Shown: positions 17,837-27,856, numbered from the stretch's first letter. The stretch is 62,067 nt of DNA from Catenuloplanes indicus (GCF_030813715.1 NZ_JAUSUZ010000002.1:1-62067), one strand, 5' to 3'. Made by a program: numbers and translations. Notes: generated from the sequence alone by a model not told the origin.

Positions 17837-18241
17837 ATGGCACGACTGCAGATCCTCATGCTCCCGCCCGCCGAGCCCGGCACCCAGCCGTGGGCGCTGC
17901 TCATCGACCAGACCGGACCGGGCTGGACCGGCGACGACACGGCGGAGTTCGCCGAACTGGCCCAACTGGCCGGCGCCGTCCACGTGCTCGCCACCGCGCA
18001 CGTCATCGAAGTCGGCGGGTACGAGGACATCATTCCGTCTGCCGAGGCACCGCCTCCGGGCGAACTGGCCGAGGCCGTCCGCGAGTCCCTGACTGGGCAG
18101 GGCGTGACGACGAAGAAGGAGAAGCCGCAGACGACGTGGGGTGACCCGTCGGTGCCGGACCCCCGAGAGAAGATCCCCGGCTGGACGCCGTCCGGTGTCG
18201 TGGCCGACGCCGTCAAGAAGGCGGTGGGCGGCCGTGGCTGA
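17837..18241 (+). CDS. tail-region protein of unknown role
   Basis: A 134-residue protein: a compact N-terminal domain (LQILMLPPAEPGTQPWALL, EFAELAQLAGAVHVLAT), then a disordered Lys/Pro-rich segment and GWTPSGVVADAVKKAVG. The gene sits between the tail tube and tail chaperone genes and overlaps the latter by 8 bp, suggesting translational coupling. I do not recognise the family. Confidence 0.6.
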   Translation: MARLQILMLPPAEPGTQPWALLIDQTGPGWTGDDTAEFAELAQLAGAVHVLATAHVIEVGGYEDIIPSAEAPPPGELAEAVRESLTGQGVTTKKEKPQTTWGDPSVPDPREKIPGWTPSGVVADAVKKAVGGRG

Positions 18242-18674
18242 CGACGTGTTCGACCTCGACGCGGTCTACGCCGCGGAGCGCGCCACGCCGTTCGAGTTCC
18301 GGTGGGCGGGCCGCACCTGGGAACTGCCGCACATGGAGGACGCGGACATCGAAATCGTCCTGGAGATTCAGCAGAAGGACGAGTTCAGCATCGACGACAT
18401 CCTGGCCTTGTTCCCGCGGATGCTGCCGGAGGGGCAGCGTGAGGCGTGGCAGCGAGTACAGAAGCCGTCCCGGGCACTGACCCGGCTGTTCTCGCAGTGG
18501 CTGGACCATTCGGGTGTGAGCGTGGGGGAATCGTCGGGCTCCGGGGACTCCTCCGAGAGCACGGAGCCGAAATCGGCGCAGACCTCCAACGCTTCTACGG
18601 AGTCCGGCTCCGCAAAGCCCTCGCATCCCCGCGCAAAAAAGACCGCTGGTCGGCGCGCGAACTCCTCGACCTGA
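18234..18674 (+). CDS. tail assembly chaperone, short (G-like) product
   Basis: A 146-residue product in the zero frame. The N-terminal part (ATPFEFRWAGRTWELPHMED, EIQQKDEFSIDDILALFPRM, LTRLFSQWLDHSG) is the usual actinophage tail-chaperone domain; the end is a Ser/Glu/Lys-rich disordered tail. It should bind the tape measure during tail polymerisation, in excess over the frameshifted form. GTG 18234 lies inside the end of the preceding gene. Confidence 0.82.
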   Translation: MADDVFDLDAVYAAERATPFEFRWAGRTWELPHMEDADIEIVLEIQQKDEFSIDDILALFPRMLPEGQREAWQRVQKPSRALTRLFSQWLDHSGVSVGESSGSGDSSESTEPKSAQTSNASTESGSAKPSHPRAKKTAGRRANSST

Positions 18675-18925
18675 TCCGCGGGCTCCCGCATGAATCGGCG
18701 CTGCACCGCAAGCTGGCCGGCGAGCGCCATCCGTGGGGGCTCGGGGAGATCCTGCTGCGGAACATCCTGTTCACGCTGCAGGGCGCGAACTGGCAGCGCG
18801 GCGGCGGTAAACGCGGCAGCAAGCCGAAGCTGATCCCGATCCCTGACGGCAAGTCACGGAAGTCGCGCATTGATGCGCGCGCGGACCTGGAGCGCCGACT
18901 GAGGGCGCTGGGCCACATTAGGTAA
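18234..18925 (+). CDS. tail assembly chaperone, long (GT-like) -1 frameshift product
   Basis: If ribosomes slip -1 at 18635-18641, codons 1-136 of the short form join 94 codons of the overlapping frame, giving about 230 residues. The extension reads DRWSARELLDLIRGLP, ALHRKLAGERHPWGLGE, LLRNILFTLQGANW, a coherent chaperone T domain that has no good start of its own. The same G/GT arrangement is known in lambda and most long-tailed siphoviruses. The fusion recruits tube subunits to the tape measure. Confidence 0.85.
18635..18641 (+). promoter_or_regulatory. -1 ribosomal slippery site A AAA AAG
   Basis: In the zero frame the sequence reads GCA AAA AAG; the heptamer A_AAA_AAG is the classic -1 slip site (as in E. 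coli dnaX). After slipping, reading continues GAC CGC TGG in the T frame. It lies 34 bp before the zero-frame stop and is the only such heptamer in the overlap. Confidence 0.85.
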
Positions 18926-18946
18926 GACGCGGGCGGGGGTGTCCCC

Positions 18947-21900
18947 GTGACGGCTCCGCTCAGCGTCGGGCAAGTCAGTGTCGAGGTCCAAGCGGACGTC
19001 TCCAAGCTCGCGAAGGACTTGAAGTCCAAGGTCGAGGCGGCGTTCAAGGATCTCGACTTCGACAAGCTGATTCGGTCCTCGCTTGGCAACAAGCCGCTCA
19101 AGGTGAAGGTCACGCCCGACTTCGACACCAGCGGCATCGGTGAGAAGGTTCGCTCGACGCGGGTGCCGAAGGTCCCGGTCGAGGTTGATCCGGTGCTGGA
19201 GCAGTTCCGGCGCGAGGTGTCGACGCAGGTCGGGGCGCTGGCCCGGACGGTCAACGCGAAGATCCCTGTCGGTGCGGACACCACGGGTGTCCGGCAGCAG
19301 CTCGGCGCGGAACTGGCGCTGATCAAGCAGACGTTGAAGGCGGAGGTCCCGACAGAGCCGGCTGGGCGCAGGGAGTACGAGGCACGCCTGCGGGCGATGG
19401 TCGCGGCGGCGTCCCGGAACGTGCAGGCGAAGATCCAGGTGCAGCCGCAGGCCGGCGGCGGTGGTGGCAGCCTGCTGTCAGGCCTGGCGTCTGCGCTGCA
19501 GGGGATTGCGTCGGGGGCGGCGAACGCGGCGCAGGGCCTGTCTGATGTGGGACAGCGCGGGCAGCTTGTCGGAGCTGCTGCTACGGCGGCGTCGATCGCT
19601 GCAGCGGCGGTGGCGGCGATCGGGTTCGCGGCGTCAGCGGCGGTGCCGCTGGTCTTTTCACTGGCGGGTGCGTTGGCGTCGCTGCCGGGCCTGGTGGCCG
19701 GCGCGGCAGCGGGTTTCGCGACGCTGAAGCTCGGGTTCAGCGGTATTGCCGACGCCTTCAAAAAGAAGCCCGGCGGTGGCGGCGGCGGTGGCGGTGGCGG
19801 TGGCGAGTCCGAGGCTGCTCGGGCGCGTCGTATCGCCGCGGCGGAGCGCGGTGTGGAGGCGGCTCGGCGGGGGATCGCGGCGGCGTCGCGGGGTTTGCAG
19901 GCGGCGCAGCGGGGCCTGGTAGAGGCGCAGGAGTCGTACACCGACGCGCTCGCGGCCGAGAAGCGGGCGCAGGAGGCAGTCGCCCGGGCGCGCAAGATCG
20001 CAGCGGAGCGGATCGATGACCTGGGCCGGTCGCTGCGCGGCGCGGTCCTGGACGAGAAGGAAGCGCAGGTTGAGCTGCGTGACGCGGCCCGTGATTTGGC
20101 CGCGGCACAGACGACGTTCAACCCGGAACTGATCGCGGACGCGGAGTTGCGGTACGAGCGGGCGAAGCTCGCCGTCGAGGAGGCAGCCGACCAGGTTGCG
20201 GACCTCGGCGAGGAGAACGCCGACGCGGCGAAGAAAGGCGTCGAAGGCTCCGACGAGGTCGTGCAGGCACTGCGTGACCAGAAGGACGCGCAGAAAGCTG
20301 TCCGGGACGCCGCGAACGGCATCGTTGACGCGCAGGACCGGCTGATCAGCGCAAACGACGCTGTCAAGGCGTCGTATGACTCGCTGGCGTCGGCGCAGGA
20401 TTCGCTGGCGCAGGCGAAGGAGCGTGCCGCTGCGGCGGGTGGCGGCGGTGGGGGCGGCGTCCTGGACGACACGATCAAGTTGGCGCCTGAGGCGCAGAAG
20501 TTCGTCGACGCGATCAAGGCGCTGAAGCCGGCGTTCGAGGCCCTGCGGCTCGACGTGCAGAACAGGCTGTTCGCCGGGCTCGGCACGACGGTCACGCAGC
20601 TGGCGAACGCGTGGCTGCCACAGCTACGGACCACGCTCGGCAGCTTCGCGGACACGTTCAACCGGCTGGCGAAGAACCTCGCGAGGACGATCTCAGAGCC
20701 CGCATTCATCAAGAACATCGGGATGGCGGCGGAGACCGCCCGCGCGAACCTGGAGAAGATCGGCACGGTCATCACTGGGCCGCTGACCACGGCATTCGGG
20801 AACCTCGCCGCGGCCAGCAAGCCGTTCATCGACGCGGTCGGCGGGGCCATCGCATCTGGGCTGCAGCAGTTCGCCGACAAGGTGAATGCGATGGTGGCGG
20901 ATGGCCGCCTGGATCAGTTCTTCGTGGACGCGGCCGGCTACTTCAACGACCTCAAGGACATTGCCGTAGACGTCGGCAGCATCCTCGGCTCGTTCTTCGC
21001 GATCCTGGCAGGCTCCGAGCAGACCGACAAGGACTCGCCGTTCAAGCAGTTCAAGGGCTTTCTCGATGAGTTGGCGACGTCGTTGAGGGACCCGCAGACG
21101 CGGTCGACGATCCGTGGATACATCGAGGATTTCAAGAACTTCGCGAACGCGGTCGGGAACGTGGTCAGCTTCGCGTTGAAGCTGTATGGCGCGCTGGCGC
21201 CGCTCGGCCCGATCTCTGCGTTGATCTTCGGTCCGATGAAGCCGTTCTACGACCTCATCAAGGGCCTGTTCGCCGTCGACTGGTCGTCGATCGGCGAGTC
21301 GGTCAAGTCCGGTGCGAATGAGGTCGGCGGCGCGATCTGGGACGGCCTCAAAGCAGGCTGGGAAGCGGTCGCGGACGTCGGGTCGTGGATCGCTTCGAAG
21401 CTGTGGCAAGGCCCGGACAGCCTGGTCGGCAAGGTCAAGTCCGGGCTGGGGATCGCGTCGCCGTCGCGGGTGTTCACGCAGATCGGCCGGGATGTCATCC
21501 AGGGCCTGCTCAACGGCCTGACCGCCATGTTCGGGTCGCTGGGTGCGACCGCCCGCACCATCCCGGGCCGGATCCGGGACGCGGTCGGTAACGCCGGAGC
21601 GGTGCTGGTGCAGAAGGGCCGGGACTTCGTCACCGGCCTGCGCAACGGCATCTCCGGCATGTCCGGATCGCTGTCGTCGACCGCGGCCGGCCTGCGGTCG
21701 AGGGTGACGTCCGGGCTCGGGCAGGTCGGGTCGCTGCTGTACGGCGCCGGTCAGGCGATCGTCTCCGGTCTGATCTCCGGTATCCGGTCGATGATCGGCA
21801 GCCTGGGCTCGTATCTGGGCAGCGTCGGCCAGTTCATCAAGGACAACAAGGGCCCGATTGAGAAGGACCGCCGGCTCCTCATCCCCGAGGGCGCGGCGAT

Positions 21901-22186
21901 CATGGAAGGCCTCATCGCGGGTATCGCGTCCCGGCGCGGGCAGCTCGGGACGGAACTCGGGGGCGTCTCCGAGCAGATCTCGTCGTCGATCGTCGCTGAC
22001 CCGTACGGCATCTACGCCCAGGCGGAGGCCGCGTTCTCGGCCGGGATGACCCTGTCCGCGCCCCCACCTCCGCTGCTGGCGTGGGCAGCCGACGCGACCG
22101 GCGACCAGGTGCTCGACGCATTCCGCGGCCTTATCCGGATCCGGTACGGCGGCAACACCCAGGCGGCGCTCGGAAGCGGGAGGTAG
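18947..22186 (+). CDS. tape measure protein
   Basis: A 1079-residue protein. N-terminal coiled coil (LAKDLKSKVEAAFKD), a hydrophobic segment near residues 205-265, Gly runs near 275 and 500, a long Ala/Arg/Glu coiled coil between them, a second hydrophobic region near 740-775, and C-terminal helices with GDVIQ-like GRDVIQGLLNG, GPIEKDRRLLIPEG and AAIMEGLIAGI, the hallmark end of actinophage tape measures. At about 0.15 nm per residue it predicts a tail near 160 nm, so a long-tailed siphovirus. GTG 18947 follows GGGGGTG. Confidence 0.9.
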   Translation: MTAPLSVGQVSVEVQADVSKLAKDLKSKVEAAFKDLDFDKLIRSSLGNKPLKVKVTPDFDTSGIGEKVRSTRVPKVPVEVDPVLEQFRREVSTQVGALARTVNAKIPVGADTTGVRQQLGAELALIKQTLKAEVPTEPAGRREYEARLRAMVAAASRNVQAKIQVQPQAGGGGGSLLSGLASALQGIASGAANAAQGLSDVGQRGQLVGAAATAASIAAAAVAAIGFAASAAVPLVFSLAGALASLPGLVAGAAAGFATLKLGFSGIADAFKKKPGGGGGGGGGGGESEAARARRIAAAERGVEAARRGIAAASRGLQAAQRGLVEAQESYTDALAAEKRAQEAVARARKIAAERIDDLGRSLRGAVLDEKEAQVELRDAARDLAAAQTTFNPELIADAELRYERAKLAVEEAADQVADLGEENADAAKKGVEGSDEVVQALRDQKDAQKAVRDAANGIVDAQDRLISANDAVKASYDSLASAQDSLAQAKERAAAAGGGGGGGVLDDTIKLAPEAQKFVDAIKALKPAFEALRLDVQNRLFAGLGTTVTQLANAWLPQLRTTLGSFADTFNRLAKNLARTISEPAFIKNIGMAAETARANLEKIGTVITGPLTTAFGNLAAASKPFIDAVGGAIASGLQQFADKVNAMVADGRLDQFFVDAAGYFNDLKDIAVDVGSILGSFFAILAGSEQTDKDSPFKQFKGFLDELATSLRDPQTRSTIRGYIEDFKNFANAVGNVVSFALKLYGALAPLGPISALIFGPMKPFYDLIKGLFAVDWSSIGESVKSGANEVGGAIWDGLKAGWEAVADVGSWIASKLWQGPDSLVGKVKSGLGIASPSRVFTQIGRDVIQGLLNGLTAMFGSLGATARTIPGRIRDAVGNAGAVLVQKGRDFVTGLRNGISGMSGSLSSTAAGLRSRVTSGLGQVGSLLYGAGQAIVSGLISGIRSMIGSLGSYLGSVGQFIKDNKGPIEKDRRLLIPEGAAIMEGLIAGIASRRGQLGTELGGVSEQISSSIVADPYGIYAQAEAAFSAGMTLSAPPPPLLAWAADATGDQVLDAFRGLIRIRYGGNTQAALGSGR

Positions 22187-22189
22187 CCG

Positions 22190-24121
22190 GTGGCCCGGAC
22201 TCTGTACGGCGGTGCCGCCGCGGACGTGGTCGTGACGGCGCAGGTCATCGGCCAGTACACGGTGCCCGTCCTCGCACCCGGCACGTCGCTGACGGCGTGG
22301 ACGGCCCGGACCGGCGGCAGCCAGATCACCGACCTGCAGACCGTCGCGGGTGGTGCCGTGTCGGTGGTGACCGCGGACGCCGCCGGCCGGGTGCTGATCT
22401 TCGGCCCCGACGGCTACACCGCGGACCTGTGGCTGCAGGACCCGGTCACCGGCAGCCGCTACCGGCTGCCGGGCACGTCCGGTGGCGGTGGGGGCAGTGC
22501 CGGCATCCCCGAGTCGACGCTGACGACGAAGGGTGACCTGGTCGTCCGGACGTCGTCGGCGATCACCCGGCTTGGCGTCGGCAGCAATGGGCAGGTCCTG
22601 ACTGCGGACTCGGCGGTCACCGCGGGCGTGAAGTGGGCAACCCCGGCCGCCGGCGGTGGTGGCTCGGCGGTACTACCGAACACGAAGGTCGTGGCCGCGT
22701 CCGGGTCCGGGATCACGGGCGACTACAACTGCGACGGGACCGCCGACAACGTCGAAATCCAGGCGGCGATCAACGCGGTCGGCCGTAACGGCCGGGTGCT
22801 GCTGACCGCGGGCACGTTCAACCTCGCTGCGACCGTGCTCCTGGAGGGCTCGGATGACGCGGACGTCGAGGGCGAGATTTACCTTCAGGGCGCGGGCCCG
22901 TCGAATACCACGCTCGCTGTCGGTGCCGGTGTGACCGCCGGCCTGGACTTGCGGAAGGCAGTCCGCTGCCACATCTCCGACCTGGGGCTGACCGTCACGG
23001 GCGCATCCGACGGGATCACCGCCACGCATTCGACGACCCCGGCCGCGGTGTACCGCAGCGCCTGGTTTTCGAGCATCGAGCGGGTGCAGGTGAAGGGCCC
23101 GTGGAACGGCACCCACACCGGCTGGGGCTTGGACCTCGATAACGTGTTCCGGTTCCGGTGCGCGAACGTTGAGGTGGGCGGGACCGGTAACGGCATCCGC
23201 ATGGCAAACCTGACCGCAGAATTCAATGCGGGTGATGCCACGTTCGATCGGTGCTTCGTGGAGATCGTCGGGAACAACGGGACCGCGTACGCGTGCACGT
23301 CGACCGCCGGAAACATGAATCAGATTCTGTGGCAGACGTGTCATAGCATCGCCGACCCGGCGAACACCGGCACGGTCGCGTGGCGGTTCGACGGCGCAGG
23401 CAACACCTCCCACATGCGGCTCGCCAACTGCAATGTCGAGCAGTTCGCGACGTCACTGCTGGTCGGCCCGTCTGCGTACGACATCGACGTGGACTTCGTG
23501 CACGTCACCGTCCGGAACGGGGCGACGCTCGCCGACCTGGACGGCTACGACTGCCGGGTCCGCACCGGCCTCATCTACGTACCCGCGTCGGCGACGATCA
23601 CCGCCGTTGACGACGACAACGGCTACAGCCGCAAACCGAACATCATCGGCCCGATGAGTATCTACGCCGACACCGGCACGACCGTCAACGCCGACGTCGA
23701 CTCATTCGCCGTCGTCCGGGACATCGTCTACGACGGGCCCGGCACGGTCGCTGCCGTCCTCAAGGTCGGCCCTGGCGTGACCACCCAGTCGCCGGCCATC
23801 GGCCTGACCGACGCCGCCACCGTCGCCACGGACGCGTCGCTGGGATCGGTGTTCTCGGTGGCGCTGACCGCGAACCGCACGATCGGCGCACCGACGAACC
23901 CGACACCGGGCCAGGAAGCGACGTGGCGGCTGATCGCGTCCGGTGGGGCGCGCACGCCCACATTCGCGACCGGCGCGGGCGGGTTCGTCATCGCGACCGG
24001 CACGCCCGCGGTGACCGTGTCCGCGATCGCGTCCGGGTCAACGGCGGAGGTGGTCGCGGTCTACAACGCCACCGACAACCGGTGGCGGATCAAGAGCTAC
24101 CAGATGTTCACGGCGACGTAG
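22190..24121 (+). CDS. tail protein with pectate-lyase-like beta-helix
   Basis: A 643-residue protein. The N-terminal 100 residues attach to the tail; STLTTKGDLVVRTSS and GQVLTADSAVTAGVKW form a linker common in phage tails. Residues about 165-520 read as a right-handed beta-helix: GDYNCDGTADNVEIQAAINA, HISDLGLTVTGASDGI, RFRCANVEVGGTGNGIRM. This fold is used by tail spikes that bind or cut surface glycans. The last 120 residues form a capping beta domain. Catalytic residues cannot be assigned by eye. GTG 22190 starts three bases after the tape measure stop. Confidence 0.75.
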   Translation: MARTLYGGAAADVVVTAQVIGQYTVPVLAPGTSLTAWTARTGGSQITDLQTVAGGAVSVVTADAAGRVLIFGPDGYTADLWLQDPVTGSRYRLPGTSGGGGGSAGIPESTLTTKGDLVVRTSSAITRLGVGSNGQVLTADSAVTAGVKWATPAAGGGGSAVLPNTKVVAASGSGITGDYNCDGTADNVEIQAAINAVGRNGRVLLTAGTFNLAATVLLEGSDDADVEGEIYLQGAGPSNTTLAVGAGVTAGLDLRKAVRCHISDLGLTVTGASDGITATHSTTPAAVYRSAWFSSIERVQVKGPWNGTHTGWGLDLDNVFRFRCANVEVGGTGNGIRMANLTAEFNAGDATFDRCFVEIVGNNGTAYACTSTAGNMNQILWQTCHSIADPANTGTVAWRFDGAGNTSHMRLANCNVEQFATSLLVGPSAYDIDVDFVHVTVRNGATLADLDGYDCRVRTGLIYVPASATITAVDDDNGYSRKPNIIGPMSIYADTGTTVNADVDSFAVVRDIVYDGPGTVAAVLKVGPGVTTQSPAIGLTDAATVATDASLGSVFSVALTANRTIGAPTNPTPGQEATWRLIASGGARTPTFATGAGGFVIATGTPAVTVSAIASGSTAEVVAVYNATDNRWRIKSYQMFTAT

Positions 24122-24134
24122 GGCGGTGAGCTGA

Positions 24135-27014
24135 ATGCCGCTGTTCGTGACCCCGGCAACGTCCCGGTCCGGCACGCCGTTCCCGGATGCGCCGCTTGAC
24201 GCGCAACTGGAGATGGCGTTCGGCGCGAACCTGACCGCGCAGCCGCACACCTGGACGTTCACCGACCTCACGCCGCGGCTGATGGCCACCCCGATCTCGA
24301 TCACCCGTGGTGTGTCGCCGGGCGCGTCGGAGGCCGCGGCGCAGTCCGGGCAGGTCGAGCTGACCAACGCCGACGGCTGGCTGACGCCGCGGAATCCCGG
24401 CTCACCGTGGACGATCACCCGGGCCGTCCCGGCACGGCTCCGCGTCTACCCGCACACCGCCGATGTGGTCGACGACTTCGACCGGCCGGCCGCGGGCGCG
24501 TCCGCGTGGGGCACGGTCGAGCAGCCGTGGGCGTGGGTCGCGACCGTCCCCTACGACCTGGCCACGGATTTCGCGCTGACCGGCGCGCAGGGTGTGCACC
24601 GCGTCCAGGCCGCGAACCACTACCGGATCTCGTACCGGCAGATGGACGCCGACGACGTAGACCTGTACGGCACGGTGACCCTCGACGGGATGCCGACGGA
24701 CGGCGCCTGCAACGTCGGGTTTGCCGCCAGGATCGCCGACGCCAACTCGTACCTGCAGTTACGCGCCCGCGTCATCGCCGCGTCCGGTGCCGTGTGGGTC
24801 GATCTGCTGCGCCGGGTCACCGGCGTGGAGACGACCCTTGCGTCGGTCGACTCCGGGCTGACGTACACGCCCGGCATGCCGTTGCACCTGCACGGCCGCG
24901 TCGACGGACCCGACCTGCACATCAAGGTGTGGGCCGGGGCCGGCGCGGAGCCGGCGGTGTGGACTGCGTCGGCGACGGACACCGTGTTCACGCAGGCTGG
25001 CCTGGGGCACGGCATCCGCTCCGGCATCACGAACACCGCCACCGCGCTGCCCGGCATGTTCTGGGACGACGTCGCTTTCGTGCCGTTCAGCACGCGGCTG
25101 GCCGGGTACGCCGACGACTGGCAGCCCACCATCCTGCCCGCCGCGGGCGGCACCACCTGGTCCCAGGTCCGCGTCCGGATTTCCGGTGTCTCCCGGCGCC
25201 TGCAGCGCGGCCAGCCGCCCGCACGGTCCCCGATCCGGGCCGCGGCCGAACAGTACCGCGCCGCCGGCAAACCGTTGGTCGGGTATTGGCCGCTCGAGGA
25301 CGCCTCCGACTCAACCCGGGGTGCGTCCGCGCTCGACGACGCGCAGGCGATGACACCCGGGTCCCTGCCGGTCGGCTGGGCCGGGTACGACCCGCCGCCG
25401 CCCGTGCCGTCGACGCGCCGGTGGGGGACGGCGCCGATCGCGGATCTGTCGCAGGGCGGCCGGTTGACCGGCACCGCCCGGCGCGGCACGTCGTCGCCGG
25501 TGGAGTGGGCGGTCCGGATGCTGGCCGCGGTGTGGGCGCCGGGGTTCGGCGCGGACATTCCGATGATGGAGCTGCGGTTCACGCACGGCACCTGGACAAA
25601 ATGGGTGCTGGTCAGCCTGAACTCCGGTTTTTCGGAGCTGCGGTTCTACACCGGCGAGGACGTGCTGGCCGGGGCGTTCCAGGGGTTCATCTCGACCACG
25701 CTCGCCCAATACCAGATCGACGCGATCCAGTCCGGCGGGAACGTGGACATCCGGCTGTGGCAGGGCGACTCGGCGACGTCCGGGTTCGTGTCGCAGACGA
25801 TCGCGGGGACGCTGGGCCGCATCGACCGGGTCATCATCAACCCGAGCAGCGTGGTGAACAACGCCGCGTCCAACGACTTGGGCAAGCAGTGGGCGGCCGG
25901 GCATGTGCAGGTGTGGGACGGGCGCAACATCCCTATCACCGCCGACAGCTACCTCGACCCGGACACCGGGCAGCGTGCGCACGTGTGGCAGGCGTGGGCC
26001 GGTGAAGCAGCACACCGCCGGGTCGCGCGGCTGTGCGCCGAGGCGGGGGTGCCGGTCGTCGTCACGCCGGTGCTGGACGCGGGAACGGGCACGCCGATGG
26101 GCGCGCAAGCGGACGCGACGCTGCTGGAGCTGCTCGCGGACTGCGCGGCAACGGACGGCGGGATCCGCTACGAGAAGGGTTTCGCGCTCGCATACCTGCC
26201 GCGCGGCGCCCGCTACAACCTGACCCCGTCCATGGTCATCGACTTGGCGCAGTACCGGGTCGCGTCCGGCGGGCAGGCCGACGTCCTGAAACCGGTCTGG
26301 GACGACCAGGGGCTCGTCAACGACGCGACGGTGACCCGGGTCGGCGGGTCCGAGGGCCGTTACGAGGACGAGGCGCACATCGCCGCGAACGGCCGGTACG
26401 CCGACAGCCGGCAGTCCAACCTCGTCTACGACACCGACGCCGCCCTGCACGCCTCCTGGGACGTGCGGCTCGGCACCGTCGATGACGTTCGCTACCCGGA
26501 ACTCCCGATCGACCTGGTCGCCAACCCAGGCCTGATCACGGCATGGCTGGGCCTGGACATCGGCGCCCGCATCGACCGCACCAACCCGCCGGCGTCCGTC
26601 ACCGGAGCGGGCGTCATCTCGCAGATTTTGGACGGGTACACGGAGACGCTCGCGCCCACGACCTGGTCGGTGCGGGCCACGTGCTCGCCGTACGGGCCGT
26701 GGGATGTCGCCGAGCTGGACGGGGATCTGCGGCCCGCGACCGACGGGTGCGTGGTCGCCGGCGGCGGCCTGACCGTCGTGGGCCTGTCCATGGTGGTGAC
26801 GAACGCGGGCGTGCCGTGGACGCAGGACCCGGCCGACTACCCGCTGACGCTGCAGGTCGGCGCCGAACAGGTCGTCGCGTCCGGCGCCAGCACCCCGGCC
26901 GGGGCCAGCCAAACGATCACCCTGACGGCGCGCGGCGCGAACGGCACGACCGCGTCCGCGCACCCGGCCGGCACGCCGGTGGACGTGGCCGAGCCCGCCT
27001 ACCTGCCTCTCTGA
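24135..27014 (+). CDS. large minor tail protein (distal tail/tip) with lectin-like insert
   Basis: A 959-residue protein. The N-terminus (TWTFTDLTPRLMATPISITRG, QVELTNADGWLTPRNPGSPW) matches actinophage baseplate/minor tail proteins that start at the tube end. Residues about 110-310 and 380-600 look like concanavalin-A-like sandwiches (DDFDRPAAGASAWG, VGYWPLEDASDS). The remainder (AAHRRVARLCAEAGVPVVV, VWDDQGLVNDATVTRVGG) is typical of tip proteins. Probable role: baseplate hub and receptor contact. Starts 13 bp after the previous stop with GGCGGTGAGCTGA upstream. Confidence 0.78.
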   Translation: MPLFVTPATSRSGTPFPDAPLDAQLEMAFGANLTAQPHTWTFTDLTPRLMATPISITRGVSPGASEAAAQSGQVELTNADGWLTPRNPGSPWTITRAVPARLRVYPHTADVVDDFDRPAAGASAWGTVEQPWAWVATVPYDLATDFALTGAQGVHRVQAANHYRISYRQMDADDVDLYGTVTLDGMPTDGACNVGFAARIADANSYLQLRARVIAASGAVWVDLLRRVTGVETTLASVDSGLTYTPGMPLHLHGRVDGPDLHIKVWAGAGAEPAVWTASATDTVFTQAGLGHGIRSGITNTATALPGMFWDDVAFVPFSTRLAGYADDWQPTILPAAGGTTWSQVRVRISGVSRRLQRGQPPARSPIRAAAEQYRAAGKPLVGYWPLEDASDSTRGASALDDAQAMTPGSLPVGWAGYDPPPPVPSTRRWGTAPIADLSQGGRLTGTARRGTSSPVEWAVRMLAAVWAPGFGADIPMMELRFTHGTWTKWVLVSLNSGFSELRFYTGEDVLAGAFQGFISTTLAQYQIDAIQSGGNVDIRLWQGDSATSGFVSQTIAGTLGRIDRVIINPSSVVNNAASNDLGKQWAAGHVQVWDGRNIPITADSYLDPDTGQRAHVWQAWAGEAAHRRVARLCAEAGVPVVVTPVLDAGTGTPMGAQADATLLELLADCAATDGGIRYEKGFALAYLPRGARYNLTPSMVIDLAQYRVASGGQADVLKPVWDDQGLVNDATVTRVGGSEGRYEDEAHIAANGRYADSRQSNLVYDTDAALHASWDVRLGTVDDVRYPELPIDLVANPGLITAWLGLDIGARIDRTNPPASVTGAGVISQILDGYTETLAPTTWSVRATCSPYGPWDVAELDGDLRPATDGCVVAGGGLTVVGLSMVVTNAGVPWTQDPADYPLTLQVGAEQVVASGASTPAGASQTITLTARGANGTTASAHPAGTPVDVAEPAYLPL

Positions 27015-27071
27015 CCGCCTCTTCTTTCCCTGCCGCGCGGGGTTCCTTTCGCATCGTGAGGAGGTCCCGCC

Positions 27072-27590
27072 GTGCCCACGTTCCTTGCCGGCCAGAAACT
27101 CACACCGGCCCGCCTGAACCTGATCGCGGACAAGCCAGTCACGCGCCTCATTCTCGGCGCGAACCAGGTGCACAACGTGCCGTCCGGCACGGTCGTGGTG
27201 TCGTTCGGCGGCGCCACCCTCGAGGTGTTCGACACCCACAACTTTCACAGCAACACCGTCAACCCGTCCCGGATCACACCGTCCGTTCCGGGCGTGTACC
27301 TGGTGACGGCGAACCTGTGGTGGGGTGGGGTTGCCGGCGGTGACCGGCGGGTGCTGATCGCCCGGAACGGCACCGACCTGGCGGCATCGTCACGGATCGC
27401 GAACCTGTCCGCGATCTCGATCAGCCAGTCGGTGTCGCGGCTGGTGGAGTGCAACGGCTCCTTGGACTACATCGAAATGCGCGCCTACCAGTCGACGACG
27501 GGGAACGTCGACATCCTCGGCACCGGATCGGAGACGTCGACGTTCACGACGACGCTCGAGGTGTCCTGGTATCGGAGCCTGACGTCGTGA
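27072..27590 (+). CDS. C1q/TNF-like tail tip protein
   Basis: A 172-residue protein. After a short N-terminus (FLAGQKLTPARLNLIA) comes a jelly-roll pattern: HSNTVNPSRITPSVPGVYLV, ANLWWGGVAGGDRRVLI, RNGTDLAASS and a final aromatic strand TTTLEVSWYRSL. Such C1q-like trimers cap phage fibres and bind receptors. GTG 27072 has a strong GAGGAGGT ten bases upstream. Confidence 0.7.
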   Translation: MPTFLAGQKLTPARLNLIADKPVTRLILGANQVHNVPSGTVVVSFGGATLEVFDTHNFHSNTVNPSRITPSVPGVYLVTANLWWGGVAGGDRRVLIARNGTDLAASSRIANLSAISISQSVSRLVECNGSLDYIEMRAYQSTTGNVDILGTGSETSTFTTTLEVSWYRSLTS

Positions 27591-27856
27591 CCGGCCGGGT
27601 GTTCGAGGCGATATGCGAGGGCGGGCCGCTGCACGGCCGCGTGCAGCTGTCCCGGTTCCCGGGCGGGTTCGTCCTCGGTGACAAACCCCGCCACATGGTG
27701 TGGATCTACCGGTGGGACGGACACGCCAGGGTGTGGCGGGTCGACCCGGGCGGGCACGCCGGCGACAACCGGTGGCTGTCCGAGGCGGCCGCGATCGCGG
27801 CGGCGGAGAGCGACCTGTTTGACGTGATCTGCCTGCCTGAGGCGGGCGAGGTCTGA
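27587..27856 (+). CDS. small unknown protein before the lysin
   Basis: An 89-residue protein; GTG 27587 overlaps the previous stop as GTGA and its own TGA overlaps the lysin ATG by one base. It contains CEGGPLHGRVQL, HMVWIYRWDG and a C-terminal helix AAIAAAESDLFDV. I do not recognise the family. Tight coupling to tip and lysis genes suggests a late role. Confidence 0.6.
   Translation: MTGRVFEAICEGGPLHGRVQLSRFPGGFVLGDKPRHMVWIYRWDGHARVWRVDPGGHAGDNRWLSEAAAIAAAESDLFDVICLPEAGEV

Noticed and set aside
18595-20880. 761-codon minus-strand frame opposite the tape measure gene
   Set aside because: Ser/Ala-rich antisense shadow; the plus strand carries a clear tape measure protein.
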